DNA of 64,000 bases. It comes from Saccopteryx bilineata (taxonomy: Eukaryota > Chordata > Mammalia > Chiroptera > Emballonuridae). Below are positions 43,881 to 53,899 of the stretch, piece after piece (positions within the stretch are counted from its first letter, which is position 1; every line of letters starts with the position of its first letter). The stretch lies in NCBI RefSeq assembly GCF_036850765.1, contig NC_089495.1:209929302-209993301 (forward strand), in the 5' to 3' direction. Made by a program: the position numbers and the translations under genes. The notes beneath the pieces are model-generated. The model worked only from the letters and a program-made list of their open reading frames with translations, was not told the origin of the DNA and did not search any database.

Positions 43881-44149
43881 GATACGAGGGGGCCCCCCAC
43901 GCCCACTCGGGCCCTGGGGGGGGGGTCAGCCCTGCCGTGCCCGCTCTCCCCTCCCCCCTCGCCCGCGTGCATGTGTGAGTCTGCACAGCCCGGACGTCCC
44001 CTTTTGTTCCAGCCTGACCTCTACTTTGCCGCTGACCCCGGCCGGGGTGCGGGAGTGTCCTGCGGACACAGCCCGGGGCGGGGAGGGGCGCCAGGTGTGC
44101 GGGATGCGAGGTCGCTTCTCCTTAACTCTGCGTTGCCTGCCACTCTGCG

Positions 44150-44170
44150 CCTCTCCTCCCTCTCTCCTCC

Positions 44171-44210
<40 letters not shown>
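44150..44210 (+). repeat. (TC)n tract downstream of the MIR1-1HG start
   Basis: A CT-rich run that is pure from 44178 to 44210. It lies about 300 bp after the predicted transcription start. Confidence 0.95.
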
Positions 44211-44213
<3 letters not shown>

Positions 44214-44329
44214 ATCTCCCTCCCTGCTAAGTCTGCGCTGGTGCAGGAGGGCTGGCAGGAGGGCAGGGGTGCGGGGAGGGGGTGCCTGGTGTCTTCTTCC
44301 TCTCTGTCTCCCCCACCACCCCAAGTGCG

Positions 44330-44900
44330 GACGCGCCGGGAGCTCCGGCCCCCCCACCCCCCACCCCCCACCCCTGCATTCGCGATTGGCTCCGGGAGAA
44401 GGTGGATGGCGCTGCCGCGGCTGCAGCATCTCCCGGAGAGCCGCGCGGGGCGCACCGTACCCGGGAGCCGCGACCCTGCGCCCGCCGCCGGCGCCGCCAG
44501 CCCGGCTCGGAGGGGCTCCGCGGTGAGTCCCCGCGCTCCGCCCGGCCGCCCCCGCGAACTTGCCGGCGCTGCGGCGTGTGGGGGTGGGGCGGGGGCGTGC
44601 CCCGCGCGGTGGGAGCCGCGTGGCTCCGGCGGGGGCGCCTCGGAGTTTTCTCGGGCTCGCGGCGGCGTCCGCATTCGGAAAACTGCAGCGCCAGCAGCCG
44701 GCAGGGCCGGGAGGGCGCGTCCAGCCGGGATGCGCGAACTTTGACACGCGGGGCGTGGGGCGAGGAGGCGGCCGCCTCCCGACTCGGGCTGGACCGGGGT
44801 GGGGGTGAGGGTCCCGGCGCTGGCGCGGGTGGTAGGGGGCGAGGGCGAGGGGCAGGGCGCGGTGAACCTGCCCCTGGGCAACAAAGCGCCACCCAGACGA
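44330..44900 (+). promoter_or_regulatory. CpG island with possible alternative first exon
   Basis: A dense CpG region inside the host gene. An inverted CCAAT box (gattggct, about 44,384) is followed by an ATG at 44406 in good context. A strong donor GTGAGT starts at 44523. The frame from that ATG begins MALPRLQHLPESRAGR, which I do not recognise. It may be a second, broadly active promoter for MIR1-1HG or its antisense partner. Confidence 0.4.
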
Positions 44901-46205
44901 GAATGTGGCTAAACTTACCCTGGAACTTGCGGCACCGACGCGGAGATGCTGGGCGGAGAGGAGGGTCGGGAGCCTGGCTGCCCCAGGGTGGGAGTCCGGA
45001 CTTTTGTGGCTCCCACCGGCGGGGGGTCGGGAGTGGGGGTGGTCTCCCCCGCGCTGGGCGTGCACAGCGGGGTGCACGTGGGCGGAGACTGGGGGGCCTG
45101 AGCCCGCAGCAGCCCAGAGGTCTTGCTGTGGAGGGGAGCAGGGCCTCTGCTCACTGAGGGGGCTGGGGGCGGCCTCAGCAGAAGGTGCAGGAGGGGGCCC
45201 AGGGCGTGGGGCCAGCTCACTGCCCCGAGGGGCCCTGGGGAGGTGGCTCGCTGCTTCTTTTTTCTGTCAAGATGGGAAACTTTTGCTAAGCAGCTGAGGT
45301 GCATTTGTGAGCAGGTGGAAGCTCACAGGAGCTCTTGCTGGGCCTGGGGTGACTGTCCTGTCCTGTGGAGCCCCCAGCTTTCCCCTGACCTGTGACCACC
45401 ATCTGTATGGGTGCCTGGGAGACAGGGGTGATGGGGGCAGGGGTCACAGGCCTGAGCAGCGGCTGCATCTTCCAGCCTCTGAGGTCTCATTTGTCGAAAG
45501 GTGGCCAGGAAATTTAGTCTCAGCCTCCCCTTTACAAGTGGGAGGCTCTCGGGGGGTGGGGGTACATTTTAGGGGCAAGGAGTGTGTGTGTGTGCGGGGG
45601 GAGGCGTCAGTCACTTTTTATCTCTGGCAACATGAAGATGATGAGTGACAGTGGCCACACGGAAGTGGGACGTCACTCCTCTGTGTCTTTCTGCTGAGTG
45701 GCTCTTCCCACGAGTGGGTGCCTCTCGGACAAACTCTGCTCAGCCCCCCTCCCCATGCGAAACCCCCGCCCAGCCCTGTCCAGAGCCGTGGCCACAGCCC
45801 AGGGACTTGAGATGTCAGAGACGCTGCCCTGTCTGGGTGACAGCAGTCTCCCGACACCCTCTCTCAGGCCGTCCTTGCAAGGGATGGGTGGGCTAGTGGG
45901 TAGGGTGGGGCAGGCAGGTCACCCAGACCTTGTCTTGCTGGCCAGAAAAGAAACTGGAAGTGGGATGCCCAGGGCCATGTCCCCAGACCAGGGTCAGCTC
46001 CCAGCCACCCCAGGACCAGGACCCAGCTGCCGACCCTCTGTCTGTGCTGGGCTCCCTCGCCCCTCGCAGCGAGGGTCTCCCCTGCTCTCTCCCTCTGCAG
46101 GTACCAAGAGTGACACCCTCCTTCCAAGTCCCAACCTCACCTGCAGGCCTCCCGCTGGGCAGGGCTGAGGCCAGCATCCCCCACTGCTCCTGACACCCAG
46201 TGGCG
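44901..46205. other. Host gene intron, no further feature
   Basis: GC-rich unique sequence. No repeat or exon is recognised. Confidence 0.45.
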
Positions 46206-46210
<5 letters not shown>

Positions 46211-46248
<38 letters not shown>

Positions 46249-46254
46249 CTCTCT
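46211..46254 (+). repeat. (TC)n microsatellite
   Basis: CT run interrupted once (tctcctctct). Confidence 0.97.
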
Positions 46255-46369
46255 CGCATCCGCACAGGCTGGGGTGCCTTCCCTTCCTGCCTAGGGAGTG
46301 ACCCATCCACAGTTTCCAAACATCCCCGCTTCCAGGTGGCCGTAGAAGTTGAAAAGAGGGGTCTAGACT

Positions 46370-46600
46370 TCTTCTATCTCAGGGAAATTTGGAAAGGCAG
46401 GGGTGGGGAGGTGGGGGGTTGGGAGGAAGTTTCAATACAATGAAATATCAAAATCTGCTCAGCCGGCCGCTTGCTAAGTTGACTTACAGCCTCTTTAACG
46501 GGTTCATTAGAAGCGGGTGAACACAGGGGAAATTCATTAACAGGAAGGCGGCCCCTGTGTTTGACTGTAAATTGGTATTGATCGGGCCTGGCTGGGGGCT
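46370..46600. promoter_or_regulatory. Candidate conserved element upstream of mir-1-1
   Basis: An AT-rich island containing 'caatacaatgaaatatcaaa', 'gttcattagaagcgggtg', 'aaattcattaacaggaag' and 'gtaaattggtattgatcggg'. It is non-repetitive and lies between the promoter and mir-1-1. Enhancer function is a guess. Confidence 0.35.
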
Positions 46601-47551
46601 GGGCACAGGCCACAAGGAGCCAGGTGAGGGCCAGCGAGCGCCCTGGGTACCCGAGCGAGCCGCCTGCTTGCGCAAGCCACGTTTCGAGGGGCCGCGGCAG
46701 AGGTGGCGATGCCAGGAGAGAGGGAGAGAGGGAGCAGAGGAGGAGGAGGCGTTGGGGGAGCAGGAGCTGGCCCGTCGTCCCTTGCTGGGCTGGGCGTCAG
46801 CCGTGTGACCAGGCTCGCGGGCACCCAGGCAGTCGGCCGAGGCACGGGGCACCTCCTAGCAGCTCCCTGCCACCCTCCGGGGACATGGGTTCACCTGCAG
46901 CTGCTTTCCTTACGTCCGCCTTCAAAGACAGAGGCACCGAGACCCGCCCTTGGGCGCCCGTTCCTGGAGGCACCCACCAGGGACCTGCCAGGGAGGCACC
47001 AGCTGCCCAGGTAAGGCCTGTCCACTCCTTGAGTCTCCGGGTGCCGTCTCCCGGCTGGGCCTACGGCGAGGGGTGCTCTCTGCTGGGTCTGCCCGCTCTG
47101 CTCTCTGACTGCTCCGAGTGGGGGTCTTCCTGTGCAGACGGAGAGAGGGGTGGTGCTGGTGGAGGCCCGGCACTACCTCAGGGCGGACGGCGCCGCCCTG
47201 CTCTGGGGCGAGGGTGGCCGGTGGCAGCCTGGGTCCTTTCTTGTTCCACTGACACAGAGCAGCCTGACTGTTGGGGTGACTGAAGGGACTCTCGAGACTT
47301 TCTGGGGTGCTTGACTCGGTGTGTGAGAGAGAGGGGGGGAAAGAGAGGAAGGGGTGCTGAGGGCAGAGGGGCAGCGGCCTCAGAGCCCCTGGGATGATCG
47401 GAGCCAAAGGCGGGGGGGGGGGTGTGTGTGTGTGCTGGCCGCCCCGGGGCGAGGGTGGGCCGACATCCAGGGTCCCCGCGACGCGCTCTCCGCCCCTCTG
47501 TGGGGGGTCCCGTGCCCGCCCAGCACAGCGGAGCACCTTGAACTACCTGCC

Positions 47552-47621
47552 TGGGAGACATACTTCTTTATGTGCCCATATGACCTGCGAAGTTATGGAA
47601 TGTAAAGAAGTGTGTATTTCA
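47552..47621 (+). ncRNA. MIR1-1: microRNA mir-1-1 precursor, with a changed mature arm
   Basis: The hairpin of about 70 nt starts tgggagacatacttc and ends gtgtgtatttca. The 5p arm is 47558-47579 and the 3p arm (miR-1-3p) 47596-47617. The seed GGAAUGU is intact. Nucleotide 17 of the 3p arm (47612) is G where miR-1 has A in all animals I know of. Opposite it the 5p arm has U, so the pair becomes G-U and the hairpin still folds. The loop also differs from human, with one missing G and several transitions. miR-1 represses HAND2, HDAC4 and many other targets in heart and skeletal muscle. The second locus, mir-1-2, lies elsewhere and would supply canonical miR-1. Confidence 0.96.
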
Positions 47622-49960
47622 GGTTGGGGACTCGGTCGCCGGAGTACGGGGGGTGGACAGACAGGCCGACGGCGGCTGTGTGGCCGGTGAGGCCCGGGTG
47701 GAGGGCTGCCCGGGCGCCGCTGAGGGCCCTGTCCCCGGTATTGTTCTGTCACTTTGCCTGTGTCAGCAGGTGGAAGTGTTCGTCAGACATTAAATATTCA
47801 GTGTGCTGACTACGGCAGAGGGGAGGCGGCCCTGTGGCAGGCGCGGGGTCTGCGGGGCGTGGGGGCCTGGGGGTGCGTGTGGGGTGCCTCGGCTTAGCGT
47901 GGTTCTGGGGGGGTGTCACTTCTTGACACCCTAGCAGGGGTCAGTCGCCACTAGAAAGGAGCTGTTGGAGTGATGGGAACAGGGTTCTGCTTAGAGGCGT
48001 GAGCAAAGCAGGCTGTTTCCAGAAGGACGGGCCAGCCGGACAAGGCAGGGGGGCAGGGAGGACTCGGAGGGCCACGCGGGGGCTGCGTCTGGAGGGAGAG
48101 GTGCTTCCTGGCTTGCGTCTGCGCTCTCAGAGGCCACACTGCAAAGGCAGAGGTGACAGGGCATGTGGCTCGACCTCCTGTTGGGGGGGGAGGGGCAGTG
48201 TCCGGCCAGGCCAGCAGCCCCTGTGCAGAGTCAAAGGCACCTGTCGCCCCAGACCCCTCCACACCCCGTACCCGAGGGCATCTCGGGCTCCATGGTGACG
48301 GGACCTGAAACAGAGGTCCGAGCCTGAGACCGCCCCGGGGTGACCCCACCTCGTCCCGGGTCCCATCCCAGCCAGAGCCCACAGCTTTTCTCTCTCCACT
48401 GACTCTGCTTGAAGTGTGTTTGCTGGCTGCCCGGTGCGGACAGCGCGTGTGACCCAGGCCCCTTCTGTCTGTCTTTCTGTCCCCAGGCTGTGTGGTCAGG
48501 AGAGGGGTTGGGGTGATGTCCTGTGGACCCCACAGCTGGACAGTGATGCCCGGGGGATGAGAGCGGACACCACGTCTGGTGTGCATGGCCGGTCTCCCCG
48601 GTGCTGGTCCTTCTGTGGGAGCAACGGGCAGAGAGTTCTGGGGTGGCTGGCGGGGGGCCGGCTACAGTCTCTAGCTCTCTGAGAGAGGCGTTTGCAGCCC
48701 AGGACACGTCCTCCGCAAGCTCAGGACTGTTTTCCAATGTGTGTGCCATCTCTGGCTTTCTCAGCATCCCTGACATTGCTGCCCAGTGACACTGACCAGG
48801 GCCCACGGCAGCGGCCCCTGCTTCTCCTACACCCTGACCTCTGGCAGGAACTCATCTCTTGAGTTGGGGGAGGGGGGGGTGTCAGGGATGGATGGGTGAG
48901 CAGACCCCTCCTCTAGCTGCTGCAAGCATTAGGTATGGGGCAGCCACGTCCTCTGGGCCACCAAGGCCCTGCCAAGGAGCCTGGGACAAGGACGTGGGGC
49001 TGGTTCCGAGCTTGCACTTGGCTCCCGCCGTCCGGGGAGTGGACTGCAGTTGAGGTCGAGGAGGACTTGGCCATCTGGGGCCCTTTCCGATTTTCAGGTC
49101 TCTCACCTCTGGCTCTAGCGCCACCAGACACAGCTGGGGAGGACTGTCCTTGGGCACGGCCTTCTTTCCGGCCACCGGGCCTGGAACAGGGTCAAGTCCC
49201 AGCATCCCTGAGAAGGTCATCTCTGCCCTGCTGGCTTCCAGCTCCGGCCACAGAGAGGGAAGTAGCTGGGTGTGCGGCCACTACGGCCGGCCGCAGATAG
49301 GCTGCCGAAGTTCCCGGGGGCTGCGTCCCTCCGCACATTAGGGCTTTATGGCAGGATGTGGCATCTAAACAAAAGTATGAGTGTTTGGAATGGGTTTGAC
49401 TGACCAGGAAAAGTAGCGTCTGCAGGGAGAGGGCTGTGGGCGCCTCAGCTGTAAAGCACCTCCGACTTCTTGATGTGTAGAATTCAAAACAGGCACCGCA
49501 CCGCCGACGCCTCCCTGTGGAAGCCCAAACCCCTTTTCCCAATGGTGCCCCTCGCCCTGGGGGGGCTGCTGCTTCCCTGTAACACTGACCGGTCACTAAC
49601 CAGTGACACTGACCAGTGACACTGACCAGAGCTGTTCTAACTCTGCTTTTCAGGGGGAGGAGCAGCAGAACCCCAGGGAAGCGTGGGGTGTCTGGGCTTC
49701 CCTTGAGGAGGAGGGGAGAGGCAGGGTTCTTACAGGATGGCACAGACTCCCCAAACCTGAAGAGGAGAGTGGCCTGGGATGTGGCCTGGTGGGGTCACAG
49801 CGGAACCCTCTGGGGGCTTGCCTGCCAACCTGGGGACCTAGGCAGGTCTTTCTGCCTCTGTGGTTGGGTGCTGTGGCCAGCGCGACAATCTCTGAGCTCC
49901 TGCAGCGGATGGCACCACGGGCAGGCTGTTGGGCAGGTCAGGAACTTTTGCTCACCCCCC
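47622..49960. other. Host gene intron after mir-1-1
   Basis: The first 200 bp include a small AT-rich patch with a caggtg E-box and acattaaatattcagtg at about 47,765-47,815, possibly conserved. The rest is unique GC-rich sequence. Confidence 0.45.
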
Positions 49961-50080
49961 CACCCCGTAGTCTAATGGAAACAGTAGCTCTGAGCACTGT
50001 GGGGTTCAGAGTTTCAGGGGGGCAGTCTACTCAAAATATTCTGCGCCCTGGCTGGCGCTCTGGACAAAACCTGTACACGG

Positions 50081-50319
50081 GAGGGAGACAGAGCAGCGGG
50101 GTGGGGGTGGGGTCAGCCGGGAGGGAGACCGAGCAGCGGGGTGGGGGCGGGGTCAGCCGGGAGGGGGACCAACAGCGGGGTGGGGGCGGGGTCAGCCGGG
50201 AGGGGGACCGAGCAGCGGGGTGGGGGCGGGGTCAGCCGGGAGGGGGACCGAGCAGCGGGGTGGGGGCGGGGTCAGCCGGGAGGGGGACCGAGCAGCGGGG
50301 TGGGGGCAGGGTCAGCCGG
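50081..50319 (+). repeat. 40-bp minisatellite, 6 units
   Basis: The unit is gagggggaccgagcagcggg then gtgggggcggggtcagccgg. One unit lacks two bases. It is very G-rich on the + strand. Confidence 0.96.
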
Positions 50320-50459
50320 AGGGGCTGCCGTGGCGCTGGGCACGCGTGTTTGTGTTGGTGGCAAGGTGTCGTTTCTCTCTGTAGTCACCTGGTTCCTTGG
50401 GGGGAGGGTGCCTGTGACCCTGGTTATTGCACAGAGGTTTCAAACGGGGGGCTGGTGGA

Positions 50460-50600
50460 AGAGGCGGGGGGTACTTTCAATCTTTTAAAACTGTCAACCT
50501 CGCGTGAGAAATCTTGTGAAGAACAAACTATTAAGTGTGATTAGATTATTAGATGGACCCGCAGGATGGATGTTGGAGCCGCCACAGTGCGATCAGGGCG
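50460..50600. promoter_or_regulatory. Candidate conserved element
   Basis: A lower-GC, non-repetitive island: 'ttcaatcttttaaaactgtc', 'aactattaagtgtgattaga' and 'cttgaattgcaaatacgc'. The attaagtg core resembles an NKX site. Role is inferred. Confidence 0.35.
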
Positions 50601-50750
50601 AACATCGCTTGAATTGCAAATACGCTTCCCCCCCCCCCGAAAAAAAAGTGCCCTGAGTGAAAAATGAGGGAAGCTGAGGAACCGTCGGAGCCAGGGTGCT
50701 CTGGCGGGGAAGTTGGGGTGTGGAGGGGTCTGCCAGGCGGGAGAGGGGTG

Positions 50751-50826
50751 GTGGGCGTGGCCCGCGGGGAGGGTGGGCGTGGCCCGCGGGGAGAGTGGGC
50801 GTGGCCACCGTGGAGAGTGGGCGTGG
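50751..50826 (+). repeat. 22-bp array of GTGGGCGTGG boxes
   Basis: GTGGGCGTGG occurs at 50751, 50773, 50795 and 50817, spaced exactly 22 bp. The motif is a good KLF/SP and EGR-type binding site. Confidence 0.95.
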
Positions 50827-50829
50827 CCT

Positions 50830-52070
50830 TCATCGCAGGCAGTTGGGCAGACAGGGTCACCAGGGTCCTCAGTCTGAGTTGCTGTGCGCTGACCCAGCCT
50901 CCTCCCAGGGCCTCACGTCCGATTGCAGAGGGCCTCCAGGCTCACACGGCTCTGCTTCCTGTCCTTGGGGGTCCACTGCCGCCCGGGGGTGGCCATGCCT
51001 GGGGACAGAGTGGCCTGGAGGCTCCGGCATGGGGAGCAGGTGCTTCCCGAGAGACCCCTGCCCCCGCTCACCGTCCTGGGCCCTCCGGCGGCCAGCCTCC
51101 TAGGTGGGAAGAGGCGGGGACTCTCGGGAAAGGAAAAGCCCCCACCGCAAAGCCCCAGCACGAGCAGATGCTGCGCTGTGTCCCGCCCTGGCTGTCCTGC
51201 AAACAAACGCCCAGGACCTGGCCGCGCACAGCTGCCCCTCCTCCATGCTCCTGGGGGCCCGGTGGGGGGACCGCCTCGTGCTCAGAGTTGCAGCGGCTTT
51301 GACCCCGGAAGGCCGGGCTGCCAAGCGAGCGGGGCGGAGCCGCGGCTGCGGTGGGGTGGGTGTCGAGCGAGCGCCGGTTGCTGCAGGGTTGCTGCCCGGG
51401 GCCCTGCAGTGCAGGCGCAGCCGCAGGCGCATGCAGGGCTGCGTGTCTCAAGGGCAGGGGGTGGGGGGGCCACCTCGGAGAGCCCTGCAGCTGCTGCTTA
51501 GGTACAGAGGCTCAGGGCGGCGGGTCAGCAGAGCGGCCTGGCAGAGGCTCCGGCCGATCCGCCTGGGTTCTTTAGAGGCCCAGCTGAGTCTCAGGCAGTT
51601 CTGCTTCCTTTGCTCACAGGAGGCTCGCAGCTGGGAAAGTGTGAGTGTGACAGCGAGGGCCAGGGACACTGGGCACAGAGGTGTCCAGCCAGAGGAGAAA
51701 AGAGGCTCCACCCTGCACAAGGGCTGGTGGGAAGGTCACTGACTTGTCCCCGTCGAGGGGCATGGATGCCCAAAAGCCCTGGTGGTGGAGAGTCTGGGGT
51801 CCCCCCCCCCCACCGTGGAGCTAAACCTCAGGTGTGGGACGGAACCAGTGACAATGCCGGGGCCAGAGCACGTGTCTGCACATGAGGAGGACAGTTGAGG
51901 GACGAGAGGGACAGTGACCCAGAGTATTTTTAAACAGCAGGGAGGGGTGAAGGCAGCTGCCCTGGAACCTGTCACAGGGAGGAGGAGGGGGTCCGTGGGG
52001 ACTCCGTGTGAGGTTGAAGGACACCCAGGACACAGGCATGGCCTGGGCCCTGGGCCCCCTGGCAGCCCTG
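50830..52070. other. Host gene intron, CpG-rich in part
   Basis: A CpG-rich stretch lies at 51,290-51,450. No exon or repeat is recognised. Confidence 0.45.
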
Positions 52071-52079
52071 TGTGCTGTT

Positions 52080-52175
52080 GGTCATGCCCACATATGGCAC
52101 CGGGCTGCTCATTCCCTCAGCCACCCGCCCTCCACAGCCGGTATAAATAGTCCACATTCTCAGCTGTCCTGTTGG
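52080..52175 (+). promoter_or_regulatory. Candidate intragenic muscle enhancer (CArG-like, MEF2-like, E-box)
   Basis: Within 80 bp lie CCACATATGG (52088-52097, CArG-like and containing a CATATG E-box), GTATAAATAG (52141-52150, MEF2-like and also a TATA-type box) and CAGCTG (52161-52166). A MEF2-dependent intragenic enhancer between the miR-1 and miR-133a hairpins is known for this gene family in mouse. The position and motifs here fit that. Confidence 0.55.
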
Positions 52176-53690
52176 AGAGGCTGAACTCGGATGACTCCGG
52201 GCAGGGGGAGGCCCAGGGGTGGCCCCCTCACACCCCGGCTGCCATCGAAGTGCCCGCAGTCCAAGCTGAAGTGGCAAGGACAAGACAGGACAGGACAGGA
52301 CAGGTGAGGCTGTGAGCTTTGTCCTCCCCCCCCCACCTGCCCCCTTTGCAGGTGTCAGACCCAGGTGGGACCTGGGGACCTGCTGTCCCTCCCCAAGGGC
52401 GTGGCAGGAATTTCACCCACCGAGGGGCAGACAGCACCAGCGCTTGGCACCTGCCTGTGCTCCCACCGGCTCAGTTCGGAAGCCGGCAGCGGCCGGTTGT
52501 CAGCAGGGTCCCCTGTCCCCACCTCCCGACTCACTTCGGTACGTCCTGGTCTGTCCCTGGCCACTCTCTCCTGTGCTGGACACAGCACCACGCCCCAGAG
52601 GCTGCACAGACACCGGGCAGAGGCTAACCGCCTCTCTTCCCAGGGGAGCTTGATTCCTCCCCGACCTTTAACCGAAGAAGGGAGTCTCTCATGGAATTTC
52701 AATCCACCCACAAGACCCAGGAGCCGATGACCTTGACACTTTGAGCGAGGGAACAGACGGGCTGGCCGGGTCCCCTGAAGCCTAGCGTGCCCGTCCCGTG
52801 TCCTGGAGGCAAGCAGCCGTGTTGCCTCCTCATGCTGAAGACCTCACTGAGTTGGGGGAGTGAGCAGAGGACTCTTTTGAGGGATAGGCAACCGCATTCC
52901 GCCCGCAGGTGCGGCTGGGACCCTTCCAGGGCGGCCGCGGCCCTGTCCCTGCACACTGGCCGCACCGGGTTCCCTGCCGATGCAGCCGCCCCTGCGCTCT
53001 GGGCTCAGGCGGCTGCAGGATCCTTCTCTGCAGGTGAAGAGGGTGCCAAGTGGCTTTTCTTATCTCCGGACACATCGCCTGTTAATTTGCTCTGAGCGCG
53101 CCCCCCCCCCCACCTCAGGGCTCTTGGATCTGAGTCTCAGCCAAGCAGGTTTCTTTCCTCAGATGATGCCACTTTGACCCGGCCCTATCTTTGAGATAAT
53201 AACACACGCGCGCGCGCACGCAAAATCTAATCTGCCATTTTTGCAAAGAAAGCAAAACGAGTGAGTGTCTCTTCCCGCTCCCACCTCTGCCCCCCCCAAC
53301 CCCACGCCCTGCCCCCTGCTCTTCGGGTCTGTTTGAGGTGGTGAGATGTATTTCTAGGAGGGGACCCCATCAATTTGCCCTGCTCTGCTGTTGACAAGTT
53401 TATGAAGAACCCACACAACTCTGTATTAAACTTTTATCAGCGTTGAGAAATAATACAATTTTTTTTTTTTTTGGATAGAGAAGAACGTCACAAAGCTGGG
53501 CTGTCTCCTCTTCGGCATTGGGGTCGGTGTTGGTGGTAATAAGAAACGGTGTGGCTTTGGGGGTGCTTCTTTTCCTCTTCATTGGGGGTCTCCCTTGAGA
53601 CCCCACCCCACCCAGCAGTCCGTCCCCCCCCCCAGCAGATCCTGGGGAGGCTCCTTCCCCCCGCCCCGTCCCCTGGCCGTCCTAGAGCGG
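52176..53690. other. Host gene intron, no feature
   Basis: Unique sequence with a short acacgcgcgcgcgcacgc run at 53,203. Nothing else is recognised. Confidence 0.45.
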
Positions 53691-53699
53691 CTCACGCTC

Positions 53700-53890
53700 T
53701 CGGAGCTAACCGTCATTTTTTGCTATTTATTTTAATAATTAACCAAAATCTGGAATTAAAAATTAATTTAGTGGTGAATCTGAGTGCTAATAGGTAACGT
53801 TGCTGCTGGAGGAATAGTGGGTCATTGATATTTAAATTTTAAAAGCTTCGTAGTAAAAAATGAAAAAGAAAAAAAGAAAGAAAGAAAGAA
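53700..53890. promoter_or_regulatory. AT-rich candidate conserved element plus (AAAG)n
   Basis: The sequence 'ttgctatttattttaataat' to 'gatatttaaattttaaaagc' forms the most AT-rich island between the two hairpins. It is rich in homeodomain-type TAAT cores. It passes into a gaaagaaagaaag run at 53,870-53,897. Confidence 0.4.
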
Positions 53891-53899
53891 AGGAAAAGC

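Noticed and set aside
43782..44744. 320-codon open frame over the MIR1-1HG promoter
   Set aside because: It begins upstream of the TATA box and reads through a (TC)n run as serine-leucine repeats. Only the short part from 44406 was kept as a weak possibility.
49603..50544. 313-codon open frame
   Set aside because: Half of it is the 40-bp G-rich array and the rest has no recognisable protein content.
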